A stretch of 64,000 nt of DNA, taken from contig NC_061114.1 in NCBI RefSeq assembly GCF_002878395.1, positions 167,199,937-167,263,936 on the forward strand, written 5' to 3'. Below, piece by piece: positions 10,026 through 21,692 of the stretch (position 1 is its first letter; each line of letters opens with the position of its first letter). Source of the stretch: Capsicum annuum. Taxonomy: Eukaryota; Streptophyta; Magnoliopsida; Solanales; Solanaceae. The notes below the pieces were generated by a model that had not been told where the DNA came from, ran no database searches, and saw only the letters and a program-made list of their open reading frames with translations. The position numbers and the translations under genes are program-made.

Positions 10026-12634
10026 AATTGGAGGTATAACTTTAGGCTGTATCAAAACTTTAACGCCATTAATATAGTCACAGATTGATCGATTGAAGTT
10101 GTTGAAGTTTTTGGATTTTATTTTCTTATATTTTGCTATTCTTGTGGATATGATATATTTACGATAGAAAAGGTTGATTGATGATGACTCCTTATTTATT
10201 GATCCTTACCCTTTTGATCTAGTGTATTATTGTAGGAGTATGATAGATATATTATGGGAGAATAATGAGAGAATGCTAGAAACATTGACACTCTTCGCAA
10301 AAAAATAAGAGTTGACACTCTTCGTAAAAAATAAGAGTTTAGTTAAAATATTGATATCTTTGTCTTGGATATTTACAACTTATAAGGAAACTTGAATGCA
10401 AATTCTGATGCGGGTAATGCGCACAATTTAGTTATAAATTTTGTGAGGTTGAAAAACTTCTTATAAGCCAAATTGAGGAGCTAATATTGGATGAGTCAAC
10501 ACTTGATTATACTTTTATGGATTTTGTCACTATTTATAATAGTACACTAGAGCTATGTGAGGATGCAAATAAAAATACAATTCATGAGTTGGAATGTATT
10601 GGACCCCATTCTAAGCATTTTTTCATATTATGTTTGGATAGTATGATATTAATCGAGCCATCTGAGCTTATGAAAGAGTGTGAGAAGGAGGAAAAATGTG
10701 TTTATATTCTTGAATTTGTTGTGCCAAAATCAAAAAATTACATTCCTCACTTAAGGGCTGAGTTCCAATATGCCTAATCTATTGCTTATTTCTTTTATTT
10801 TCATACCACCGCCCCTTGAGCATAGTAAAAAATTGGAGAAAAACTTAAGGATGTAATTAATAAGTTTAAAGTGGATAGAAAAGTTAGAGGGTAATTCTTT
10901 TGGCTACCTTGATGAAGTTTGAGTAATCAAGTTACCTGCATCATGCCGTGACGTTAAATCAGGCGTTGCATGTGAGGCAACCCATAGGCTTGTTGGTGAA
11001 GTCTGAGTAACCAATATATCCATGTCGAGCCATGATGTTAAATCGAGTGCTACTTGAGAGGCAACCCAAGGTATCTTGTTGTTTTTTCATTCATTCATGT
11101 TGGTGTAATTGGCGTTAACTCTACGTACCTAAGGTGTCATAGGTATGTTACTAACTCTCTTGTTTTGTAGTGACCCATGCATTGGAGATAATGCATGTCT
11201 ATTTGATGGGGGTATGGCTTCTTGTAGGTCTATATGTCCTCTTGGGTTTTTTTTGTCATGTAACTTTCCATGTAGTTTGTTCCTAGTAGAATCGACATGT
11301 TTAGGACGTATTGTGTTTTGTTTCATATTGTGTTGTTTATGCTTAACTAGGAGAAAAATGAGTACTTAAGGTAGTTGATGTACTATATTTTGATTTGATA
11401 ACCTTATGAGAAATTCATTTTTGAACTATGTGATGTGTATATATGTGTTAACATTGTGAATCTCATTATGATATTAGAATTCAGGACATAGTAAAAATAG
11501 CTAACATTTGCATGAACCGGATAGATAGTAGTATGAACAAGATAGCAGTTTGTGATGTAACCTTGTGCCATGTGTGTGAGATTCTTAATTTGTTCACTTT
11601 GTGTCTTGAATCCAGAACTTGCCCAGTTAGTCTTGCCTAGGTTGTAGGATAGTCAGTTAGGAGAGAATCACATGTCGTTCTTGATATTGGTCCACTTTTA
11701 GCCTAAGTGATCTTCCAAATATGAATAAGTATCCCTTAATTCCTATTTTGAGCCTTATAGACTATTTTTCTTGTTTTTACCTTTCACCTTCCTATTTAAA
11801 TTACAATGAACCTAATTTGGCTCTAGACCTCCTTGGACATTGTGCACCTAAACCCAGACAAATTGCCTAAGTTGAAGGTGGCTATCATAGGGGTTCATAA
11901 TGTAAAGTGGGTATGAAGAAGGGTAAATAAGGGAAAAATAAAGTAGGTTGAGTGTGGTAGAGAAAAAAAGAAAAGCAAAAAAAAAAATAAAATTGAAAGA
12001 ATAATAAAAACCACACCCAACCTGAATGTGCAATAAAGGATTAAAAGGGAGCAATAAGGGTGGAATAAGAGAGAGTTGGCTGATAAGTGGACCCTAAAGT
12101 AAGTGTAAGTGCCAAGAAGTATTAGTCACTAAGAATTTCCATATGTACCATACCATCCCCAAAGCCTACATTACAAGTTGAGTAAAGTCCTATAGTGATC
12201 CTAACTCGACTGTCTAAAAGCTAAGATAAATAAATATGGTCAAGCCTATGGTATTCTATGCTTATTGTTGGATCTTTTTTAAGAGTGTGAGTTTCTCTTG
12301 ATCGTCTCTACACTAACATGTATGATTTCATATGAGTGATTGAGGAAGTTGGGTTGTATTGCTGACTGCTTATTTATTCGGGTAGTGTAATTTGTACACA
12401 TGCATGATTGTTTGTTGCTAATGTAATACCATAAATTGATTCCCTTGTGACGTATTTTTGTGCTACATTGATACACACAGTTTGTTTTAAATTGTTAAAA
12501 TTGGAGAGGGTATTGTTTTTTTAGCTAAATTTCATGATTGACTGCCATAGGTATCTTAGGTTTCTCTTGGTTAAGCATCGTTGTGTGGTTTTATTGTGTT
12601 TTGTTGCTTGAGGACATGCAAATATTCTAAGTTA
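10026..12634 (+). mobile_element. Internal region of non-coding-type element B
   Basis: This 2.6 kb holds no gag, protease, RT or integrase trace. It contains one unrecognised 96-residue frame (10487-10777) and then a long 3' UTR. The UTR begins with two copies of the Athila/Tat downstream motif (GTTAAATCAGGCGTTGCATG...AGGCAACCC near 10963-11000, and a second near 11035-11070). It continues with GCTCTAGACCTCCTTGGACA and GCTTGAGGACATGCAAA near 12606. A 30-bp direct repeat (TTGACACTCTTCG...AAAATAAGAG) sits at 10284-10336. Confidence 0.6.
10487..10777 (+). CDS. Unrecognised 96-residue frame inside element B
   Basis: An acidic frame (MDESTLDYTFMDFVTIYNST at the start) with a run ELMKECEKEEKCVYILEF near the end. 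It matches no retroelement protein I know. It sits where gag-pol should be, directly before the conserved 3' motif of the element. Upstream in another frame there is DDSLFIDPYPFDLVYYCRSM (about 10180-10245), which hints that the original reading frame was longer and is now shifted. It could be captured host sequence, a rapidly evolving extra ORF, or chance. Confidence 0.3.
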   Translation: MDESTLDYTFMDFVTIYNSTLELCEDANKNTIHELECIGPHSKHFFILCLDSMILIEPSELMKECEKEEKCVYILEFVVPKSKNYIPHLRAEFQYA

Positions 12635-13960
12635 TGATTGTTTATGTACTATGGATTCATATCAATTTTGATGCTTAAAACCAAGAAATATGCAAGTACT
12701 TAGGTGTATTTTGGGGGATATGATGTGTTTTTGAGTTGATATTGTAGGAAACTAGGTCCTGGGAGCTAACTGAAAAAAAAAGTTGAAAGCTGAAATTTTG
12801 TTACCTACTTTGGCACATATTGGCCGTAGGAACCACCTACTAGATGTAGGTGACAGGCCACAGATGGTAGAAGACTCAAGTTCAGAGAATAAGAAGCTGA
12901 AAAATTGGTTGGCTACCTACGATAGGCCTCCTACGGCCCGTAAGTGGCACCATAGGTGGCCACCGACTCGAGTTTTCCTCTTTTGCTTCAGATTTTTTAT
13001 AGGGTTTTAATGTAATATATAAATACCCTTTTGACATTTTTGTTTTAGCTTATGCTTTAGAGGCTCATATATGCCCTTGGGCGCAAAGTTTACACTCTCT
13101 TAATATTGAAAAACATATATTTGATTCTGAGATTTGATTTTGACCTTGGGATTGTTGTGTTCTTTATTTTGGTTGATTATTCAGTTTGAGACTTTAGATT
13201 ATATTCATTAATTATTGTGAGATCAATTTAATGCTTTCAATTATGAATTCCATTAATTGTTTCACAATGAAGAGCAGTTAATTCCCTTAACTAGGGTTTT
13301 GGGAACCTTGTCAGATTAATGAAGTTAGGGAAGTGTTCAATCCTTCTAGATTATTGTTTCTGCATATGTTGTGGTTTTATTTCCTCTTATTAATTTTATA
13401 ACGATTGCGAATATTAGGATTCAACCTATATTCACTACAAACCTGAGAGGGAGGTAGAGATTGGGAAAAGGAGATCATAACAGTGATTTGAATTAATTGT
13501 TGATATAAGCTAATCATCACTATCTACTTAAGATAATTACCTTAATATAATCAACTTGAGAATGAGAGGAGATAGTTGAAATTGGGGTATAACTCAAGAG
13601 TTAGTAATGCGACACCCTAAGACCGAGAGGAGATACATGAAATTCACTAAAGTGTGTCAAAAGGCTATTGGTGATACAAAACTTGTCAAGTTCTATAGGC
13701 ACAACATTTTGATTGAGCACGATAAACCTACAAAGTTAGAGGCTACGGAATACAAACTTAGTGTTCATTTCTGATTTATCATAACCAAGAGCATTTGAGT
13801 TTTGTTACTATTTACTGTTCATATCAATATCCCCCGAAGTACTTTCTATACTACCCAGTGCTTTCAAAAACCTAGAGATATAGTTCCACGTATTCCCTAT
13901 GGGTTCGACCCTAACCTAGTTGGGTGACTATATTATGCTTCGACTACTTTATCTTTATAT
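12635..13960 (+). mobile_element. 3' LTR of element B (Athila/Tat lineage)
   Basis: It begins with TGATTGTTTATGTACTATGG after ATTCTAAGTTA, by alignment with the LTR start of element A, and ends near TTCGACTACTTTATC. It contains a GC-rich patch of inverted words (TTGGCCGTAGG, CCTACGGCCCGTAAG; 12820-12965), then AATATATAAATACCC (TATA at about 13014-13022), then the leader and the 445-bp end shared with 9581-10025. Length is about 1.3 kb. Confidence 0.65.
13014..13023 (+). promoter_or_regulatory. TATA box in 3' LTR of element B
   Basis: The sequence AATATATAAA lies about 50 bp after the GC-rich inverted-word patch. This is the same order of landmarks as in the LTRs of A and C. Confidence 0.45.
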
Positions 13961-14416
13961 ATCATCCTTCTCATTCTATGAAGGAGCCACATTCTTAATC
14001 ATTGGTGCATAGTCAAAATAGAACTCTCTCACTAATTTATCCCTATAATTTCCCATATCTTTGGTTGTCCACCCCACCTTGAAATTTTTGAAGTCTTAAT
14101 TTGGTTCTGGAACCCTCTGTAGTGCCTCGAGTAACATGTGACATTACTCTTATTTGCTTCGTATCTAGTTCCCATTATTTTTAAGGGATACACCATCATT
14201 GTAGCAGGCTTTATATTTTGGCACAACCTATATTCTTGGGTCTGTCCCTCTATGGGTTTGAGTAGCAGTAACAACTTCAGTGGAAGATTCCAGATTTTCT
14301 CTCTTGAAACTATCCAGGGACTCTTCTTCCTCATACAAACTCTCTTTCATAGAAACCTTATCAGCTTTGGGATAACCTCCATTGGTTTTCATCTTTGGCC
14401 TCCTACTTTAGATTAG
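13961..14416 (-). pseudogene. Middle part of extra ORF of element A
   Basis: The minus strand reads, across shifted frames, FKVGW..KDMGNYRDKLVREFYFDYAP (about 14085-14000). The VREFY-x-x-Y pattern is the hallmark of the putative plant transposon protein domain common in Solanaceae genomes. A 100-residue open frame in another phase (14334-14032) is a shadow of the broken original. The piece continues from 21437-21692, interrupted by element D, and into 8430-9580, interrupted by element B. Confidence 0.55.
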
Positions 14417-16520
14417 TATAATACCCCATACTTTTTCTAGCTCGATTCATCTCTTAGTTGCATGCTTAAGGGGCTTAAGTCTTAAAATTTTCACTAAGTA
14501 TTGGAGACTTAGTCATTTTCAAGACCCTAAACTTCAAGGATATTTAAGTTGACTTTCCAGACTTTGAGATGATGGTTTTTGAGTTAATTCATGTTCAGGG
14601 ATGTAAGTAGCATGTCTCGGGGGAGTTTTAGATTTTTTAGATGAAGATTGAGTCAAGTTTGGATTTTGATTCTAAAACCTCACCGCAATAGTGGTGCATC
14701 GCGGTGGGTATAGTGATGTGCATATCACCTCATCTTGGTGGCCTTCAAATCAGCATTTCAGTTATGAATTTAATCTTTTGAGGGGAATTTAGGCCTTTTC
14801 CCATAGACCCAATTTGTGAAAACATGAAATTAAACTCTAGTTAGGGGATTATTTGCCCCCATTCTCCAATTCCCTCCCAGAAGCAAACCCTAATCATTCC
14901 CCCCCATGTTCATCCATTCCATCATCTTCTATTAAAAAAAAACCAAGAATTTAAGTTTCCTAATCCAAGAATTTTAAGAAAAGCTTCCAAGATCATCTCC
15001 AAGCATTTCAAGGTCAAGAATTTCCACCAAGTCAAGTCTATTAAGGTATGTGGGGTTATTAATAAGGATGCTCTTTCATCCTTGTGTCCAAAACTTGTTT
15101 TAAAGTTAAGATTATATGAATTTCAAATTAGGGTCCATACCCAAACTATCCTATTTTGAGTTTATGAATTTATAAAGTTATTCGAGTATTTATGTGCATA
15201 TTTATTCTCATCTATTTATGCTTTGACTTGAAAATTTATATTATGAATTGAATTTCATTATCTTGACTTGATATTGTTGAAAGATTTCAAGATGATTATT
15301 GAGAATGAAGATCTATTGTGAAACTTTGAGAATTTAAGTATATATGCTCTAAACCCCAAGTATGAGTTTTGAGATTTTAAGAAGACTACGATCTTAAGTT
15401 TTATTGATAATTTTATATCAAGACTTAAAGTGATGATAGATCTTTTAATCCTAAGTTAAGACATGGAATCCACATTTCTTCATTTTGCTTTTGATTTAAA
15501 GAAAAAAGAAGCATACATGGTTTTCATTATACAAACCTTGTGCTACTTTAAGGTGGATTTCCTAAAACTATAAGCATATAAGCAATATAGAAGAAGTATT
15601 TAGCACCGAGTTAGGTATGAGTCCAAGGTCACATGCCCCAAAAGTTCGTGCCACTATAGATTTAAGTCCCATTGTGGGTTAAGTATAGTGATCACTTAAG
15701 GGAATGTTCTATTTTAATGGCTAGGTTAGGACAACTATTCCAATGGCCAGGGTAGGACAACTATTCCAATGGACAGGGTAGGATAACTCTCCCCAATATG
15801 GGTAAGACGTTGGGCTCCGTGATAGCTCACATGGTTTATGTTAGTTAGAAGAACTTCCCAAAAGAAAGAGTAAAAGTAAAGCTTTTGGAACTAGGTGTTA
15901 TGGATCACACAGTGTATCCTTATGCTTCATTACTCATATTTATGATTTAGCAGATTTTGTTTCATTAGAGCTCAAGGTGAGTCATCTATACTTAGCATGC
16001 ATTATTTTAAAGTCTATGTGTACATTCAGTTATAATTTTACTTATGCAACCAACCCCATATTCTAGTTATATTCCAAAAGTACTGATCCATATATATGTC
16101 ACACATCATAATCAGACAATGTGTAATTTCTAGTTAGAAGGTGATGATTCCTTTTGATTTAAGGGCTCAAGTCAATTATAATTCGAGAAGCATATTGTTT
16201 TCTTTATTTAGTCATATTGATTAGGAATAGATGAGGGTCATGTCCCGGCTACCAATAATCAATATTAGTAGAGGCTTCATAGACATTCAATAGAGTTAAT
16301 GTATTTGATTCTAGTTTTATTTTGTATAACTAGAGTTGTAATCATTTTACATAGTTTTGTTTTGTGCATGTTCAACTAAAGACTTCCCTTTCGTCTGTTA
16401 CTTCTAGTATTATGTATTTTAATCAATAGCTTAAGAATCATGCCAGTATAGGGTTATCTTGGGATAAATTGTGGTCCTAAGTACCATGTGACGTCTAGGG
16501 GGTAGTCTTGGGGAGTTACA
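14417..16520 (+). repeat. 5' LTR of element D
   Basis: It starts TATAATACCCCATAC and ends CTTGGGGAGTTACA. Contents in order: a short inverted-word patch (CACCGCAATAGTGGTGCATCGCGGTG, 14681-14706, and CATATCACC), AGGCCTTTTCCC promoter-like text, a TTCACC/TTAAGGTATGTGGGG leader, the TATTTAGCACCGAGTTAGG box near 15598, and a triple 29-bp tandem at 15713-15800. Confidence 0.8.
15713..15800 (+). repeat. 29-bp tandem repeat, three units, in 5' LTR of D
   Basis: The unit is close to CAATGGCCAGGGTAGGACAA plus CTATTC. The 3' LTR has a single unit at the matching place (near 20652), so the expansion happened in this LTR after insertion. Confidence 0.75.
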
Positions 16521-16524
16521 AACT

Positions 16525-16536
16525 TGGTATCACAGC
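16525..16536 (+). promoter_or_regulatory. tRNA-iMet primer-binding site of element D
   Basis: TGGTATCACAGC lies 4 bp after the LTR end. It matches the initiator-methionine primer-site consensus TGGTATCAGAGC with one change. Confidence 0.8.
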
Positions 16537-19342
16537 ATAGATTTCAAGTGTCCTAGGGTGTCTATGAAGTCATCTCTAGTAGATTCTTGTGAAATAGTAC
16601 GAATACGTCTGTAGTTTTCTTTGAAAGGTTGTAGGGCATTTAAGTAATGTTTCCATTCTTTTATGTCTCAGATCATCTAGTAGAAATGTTCTCTGAGGAA
16701 CTTATGAAAATTCTCACGTTAATCCATTCGTGCAAACTCTGTCTTATTATTGAGGAAACAAAAATAGTTAAGCTCAAATCCCAAAATATAGAGCTTTCTC
16801 AGACAGGCCCCACGAATAGTTATGGGGGATTACATGCGGGATTAAAGGGATCCCATTAGTGCCCTTATGTTCTAATGTTTAAAATATTTTATTCATATTC
16901 ATGAAAAACATGCATTGAGCTGAAGTTAGATGTGCCCCCAGATTCCTTCTCAGAATCTTATGATAGCATGTAACCTAGAATTAGAAGCATAAACTAGAAG
17001 TTTAACAGCAGTAAAGTGGGGATAATGTTATTTTAATTTAGTAGATTATGTATCCGTGGGGCTTGTTGTATTAAAGGTGAGGTAGTAAGTTTGAAATAGT
17101 GTATGGAAGAATTTAAGTTTGTTGATTCAAAATTATAGGTTGTTGATGTCGGATGTTCAGGTGTGATAATAATTCTCATAGTTTAGGGAAAAATATAAGT
17201 TTAGAGATGTGATATTAGTAGATTCTGATGGAAGTAGCATGGTTAATTATAGTTTGGGAATATCCATGTTAAGTGTTAGAATCTAAGTTTGAATCTTTGA
17301 AGATTAAACAAATAGAAATAAGAGTTGATACTCTAGATAGTGTGAACTTAGGGTATGGTGATACTTATAAATATTCTAAGTTAGTAAGTGTTCAGGTTAT
17401 TATATGATGGATATTGGGCTATAGAAAGTTAGAATTATATCTTACAAGGAAGTACTAGCAGTGGTTCTACACTTTCAGATGTAGTGTTTCAGGTTGAGTT
17501 TATTATTTATGTATGTTGTTATATCTCAGGCTCTAGAATAAAGTGGTTGCATTTTAGTTTAGAGTTTATTTAAAGGGTCTTACAAACTTAGAATGATGTC
17601 TTAAAGCTACGAGGGAGATGATAGAGCAAGTAACCAAGTCAGGCTCTCAGATTATAGTAGTGGTGCCAGTATGTTGTAGAACAACAGTAAGGAAGGATGA
17701 TGCCTAACCTATTCTTATCTCAGTGCAAAATATTGTACTTCACTCATCACGATATCTACGCATTTCTTACATGTCATACTCATGCACTTTTCATTGAATC
17801 ATGTATGCTTCCAGTTCTTAGTATGAGGAGTTCCAGTTCACTCAGTAGTACGAATCATGTCCATAAAATCTATGAGCTCTAAACTCAGGTCATATATCTC
17901 ATGAATCATGTACTCATGATTTACAATATGTTTAGTTCTAGGTACTCATGCTACACTCTTAATGATCATTGAAATTCAGATTATGTCATGTATGTCCTCA
18001 GTTTAGCTTTATTCAATGAATTTATGCTTTTGATACTCTATTCCCTAGGCCTCAGTTAAGTGTCCAAGTTATGCATTGTATTCTTTCATGCTTCAGGTCC
18101 TCATGTTCTAACCTTTTCATGACCTTTCCTTAGGCAAGATAGTGATGATGAATAGTTCTTTAGATAGGAGAGAGTAAATATGTCTTATTTCCGAAAGATT
18201 ATTGTATGCTTGTTTTTAGCTAAGGCTATAAGTGTGAAGTAAGATTGATGCCATGATTTTGATATATGTCATAGTTAGTTGAAATTTTGTGTGTTTTCTT
18301 GGGGTCATGCATATAAGTAGTTAGTGATAGTGGTTTGGAGGATATAAAAAAGATGCTTTTATGGGTGTTGGTTTAGAAGTGCATATGTGGTTATGAAGAT
18401 AGGCTTGAATGTCATGTTAGTATATATGTGGATAAATGCATTACGCATCAGTGAATGTCTAGTAAGAGGTTGAATATAGTTGTTGAAGTGGTAATAAGAA
18501 TTATTCTTGAGATCAGAATTTGTGTAAATGCGGGATGTATTGAATTCATGATCCAGGCTAGTATTACAGTTCTATGTGTGCACTTTTTAGATTCGAGTAG
18601 GGTTGGACATAGTGAGAGAATTCAGTTCAGCTCAAAATTTAGTTGATATAGTTATTGGTGCCCATGTGAGTATTTTAAGTAGTCTCAAGTGAAGTGCAAC
18701 TTTGAAATGGAATGTATTGTTAAGTATAAGCTTTCAGTATAATTTAGTCTGTTTAGCAAGAAATTTAGTTTAGTAGTCAGATATACAAGTTCCTATGGTT
18801 TTCCATCTTCTGATCTATCTTACTATCTGAAGTTTCATGAATGTGGCTATTCCAGGAGATAGTTTGTTCGTATCCATGTAAATTGTGAATCCAGTTTAGT
18901 ACATGAATCATGTTTAAGATTTAGATATTTGGTCATGATTCAGTTCTTAAGTATCCTACGCATCATCTCAGTTATTCCTTAGTAGTATTTCAGCCAAATC
19001 AGTATCATTCAAGTGTCGAAGTATCCCAAAGGGGAGATATGGTGATACCCCAAGTATTCATGTCCAAAACCTCTTATCTTTTCTACACGAAATCAGATCC
19101 ATCCTAAAGTTATGGTTACTCATATGTAGACCCTCTCGTTTCTATCTTAGCAATATAACCATTCTCATGTCATTACATGTATTCAAGGAATCAGTTTAGT
19201 TCATGATATTCAGTTTATGTATCATGTTTCAGACTCAGTGATGCAATCATATTCCAAGTCATTCTTGTTTAGTATATGATCTCAGTCACCTTTGTACAGT
19301 ACTCTCAGTCTAACCAGTCTTATTCGAGGACGAATGTTCCCA
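16537..19342 (+). other. Non-coding internal region of element D
   Basis: This 2.8 kb lies between primer site and polypurine tract and has no retroviral domain in any frame. The start is the common leader of the family (CATCTCTAGTAGATTCTTGTG, matching element G after its primer site). It is followed by a short frame at 16647-16859 (MFPFFYVSDHLVEMFSEELM...) whose counterpart occurs in element H at 48059-47736 on the minus strand (FPFFHVSYRAIERFSKKLM). The rest is AT-rich with many CATG/TCATGT words and no recognisable content. Confidence 0.6.
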
Positions 19343-19354
19343 TGGGGGAGATAT
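19343..19354 (+). promoter_or_regulatory. Polypurine tract of element D
   Basis: TGGGGGAGATAT lies immediately before the 3' LTR start TGTAATACCCCG, the position used for plus-strand priming. Confidence 0.75.
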
Positions 19355-21436
19355 TGTAATACCCCGTACTTATCCTAGCTCGATTCAGCTCTTAGTTGCA
19401 TGCTTAAGGGGCTTAAGGCTTGAAATTTTCATGAAGTATTGGGGACTTAGACATTTTCAAGACACCTACACTTCGATGATTTTTAAGTTGACCTTCCAAA
19501 CTCTGAGATAATGGTTTTTGAGTTAATTCATGTTCAGAGATGTAAGTAGCATATCTCGGGGAAGTTTTGGATTTTCCGAACGAGGATTGAGTCTTGTTTG
19601 GATTTCAATTCAAAAACCCCACCATGATAGTGATACATCATGGTAGGTATAGCGATGGGCACATCACCGTGTCACGGTGGCCTTCAAATCAGCATTTCAG
19701 TTACGAATTTAATCTTCTGAGGGATAGTTAGGTCTTTTTCCATCGAACCAGTTCGTAAAAACATAAAATTAAACACCAGTTAGGGAATTATTTTCCCCCA
19801 TTCTCCAATTTCCTCCCCAAAAGAATACCCTAATCATTCCCCCCCAAGTTCATCCATTTAATCATCTTTTCTTCAAGAAAACCAAGAATTTAAGTTCTCT
19901 AATTTGAAAATTTCAAGAAAAGCTTTCAAGATCATCTCCAAGGCTTTAATGGTCAAGAATTTCCACCAAGTCAAGTCTATTATGGTATGTGGGGTTATGA
20001 ACAAGGATACTCTTTCATCCTCGTGCCCAAATATTGTTTTAAAGCTAAGATTATATGAATTACAAATTAGGGTTCATACCCAAACTATCCTATTTTGAGT
20101 TTTTGAATTTATAAAGTGATTTGAGTATTGATGTGCATATTTATTCTCATCTACTTAAGCTTTGACTTGAAGATTTATATTATGAATTGAATTTCATTAT
20201 CTTGTCTTGATTATTGAAATATTTCAAGATGATTATTGAGAATGAAGCTCTATTGTGAAATTTTGACAATTTAAGTATATATGCTCTAAACCCCAAGTAT
20301 GAGTTTTGAGATTTCAATAAGACTATGACCTTAAGTTTCATTGATAATTTTATATCAAGACTTAAAGTGAAGATTGATCTTTTGCTCCTAAGCTAAGACA
20401 TGGAATCCACATTTGTTTATCTTGATTTCGATTTAAAGCAAAAAGAAGCATACATGGTTTTCATTATACAAACCTTGTGCTATTTTTAGGTGGATTTCAA
20501 AAAAGTATGAGCATATAAGTAATATGGGAGTTGTATTTAGCACTGAGTTAGGTATGAGCCCAAGGTCACATGCCCCATAACTACATACCACCATAGGCTT
20601 AAGTCCCATTGCGGGTTAAGTATAGTGATCACTTACGTGAAGGTTCTATTCCAATGGTAAGTGTAGGACAACTCTCCCCAACATGGGTAATATGTTGGAC
20701 TCCATGATATCATATGGTTTATGTCGGTTATAAGAACCTCCCAAAATAAAGAGTAAGAGTAAAACTTTTCAAATTAAGTGTTATGGGTCACAAAGTTTAT
20801 CCTTATGCTTCATTACTCATGTTTATAATTTTACAGCTTTAGTTTTACTCAAGCTCAAGGTGAGTCATCTATACGTAGCATGCATTATTTTAAAGTCTAT
20901 ATGTATGTCCAGTTATTGTTTTACTTATGCATTATGTCCAGTTATTGTTTTACTTATGCATTCACCCCCACATACTCAGTACATTCCAAAAGTACTAATC
21001 CATATATATGTCTATGTGCTACATTATTTCATAATGTAGGTACCAGTTGTAGCCCACACATCATAATCAGATAGTTTGCAGCTTCCAGTCAATCATAGTT
21101 TGATAAGCATCTTGTTTTCTTTATTAAATTGTATTGATTAGGGATAGCTTAAGGTCATGTCCTGACTACCTATAGTCAATATTAATAGATACTTCATAGA
21201 TAGTCAATAGTGTTGATGTATTTGATTCCAGTTTTGTTTTGTATAAATAGAGCTGTAGTTATTTTAAATAGTTTTGTTTTAAGCATGTTCAATTAAAGAC
21301 TTCTCTTCCGTGTGTTACTTCTAGTTTTATGTATTTTAATCAGTAGCTCAAGCATTATGCCAGTTTAGGGTTAGATTGGGATCACTTGTGGTCCTAAGTA
21401 CCGTGTGACATCCAGGGGTATTCTCGGGGCATTACA
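19355..21436 (+). repeat. 3' LTR of element D
   Basis: It starts TGTAATACCCCGTAC, the canonical TG form that the 5' LTR has lost, and ends CTCGGGGCATTACA. It is co-linear with 14417-16520. It carries a private 29-bp tandem duplication at 20905-20962 (unit ATGTCCAGTTATTGTTTTAC plus TTATGCATT) that is absent from the 5' LTR. Confidence 0.8.
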
Positions 21437-21692
21437 ACTAGGATTTCTTAGTTAAAGTCATCACAAGCACTAATTTAGTAGAGGGTGTAGCCTTGGACTT
21501 AGAAATAACTTATGCTCTAGTGGTTCGAGGTGAGTCTTGTTTTTTATCTTCTCTCTAGGATAACTGAACCTTTAAACCACTAGATTTATTGGATTTAGTT
21601 TTCAAGGGAGGTGTGTCTTTTAGTGCCTAATTCTGTCTAATCTATTTGCGGTCAGCCTCATCCTGCTTGTTTTTGATCAACTTTGGTTCCAT
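21437..21692 (-). pseudogene. N-terminal part of extra ORF of element A
   Basis: The minus-strand frame from an ATG at 21692 reads MEPKLIKNKQDEADRK, then continues with stops through a lysine/serine/threonine-rich stretch (KTKSNKSSGLKVQLS, SKSKATPSTKLVLVMTLTKK) to the insertion point of element D. Charged, low-complexity N-termini are usual for the putative plant transposon proteins of Solanaceae. The start codon is a guess; it is the first ATG in the readable frame. Confidence 0.45.

Larger units (their letters stand above)
14417..21436 (+). mobile_element. Element D: large-LTR Tekay-type element without gag-pol
   Basis: Two direct LTRs (14417-16520, 19355-21436) flank 2.8 kb of internal sequence. 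The internal part has a tRNA-iMet-type primer site and a polypurine tract but no gag or pol. Candidate target duplication is ATTAG (14412-14416) against ACTAG (21437-21441), one mismatch. This is the structure of a LARD-type non-autonomous element mobilised by proteins from a relative. It is inserted into the extra ORF of element A. The LTRs differ at many single bases and by small tandem expansions, so the insertion is not recent. Confidence 0.82.
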
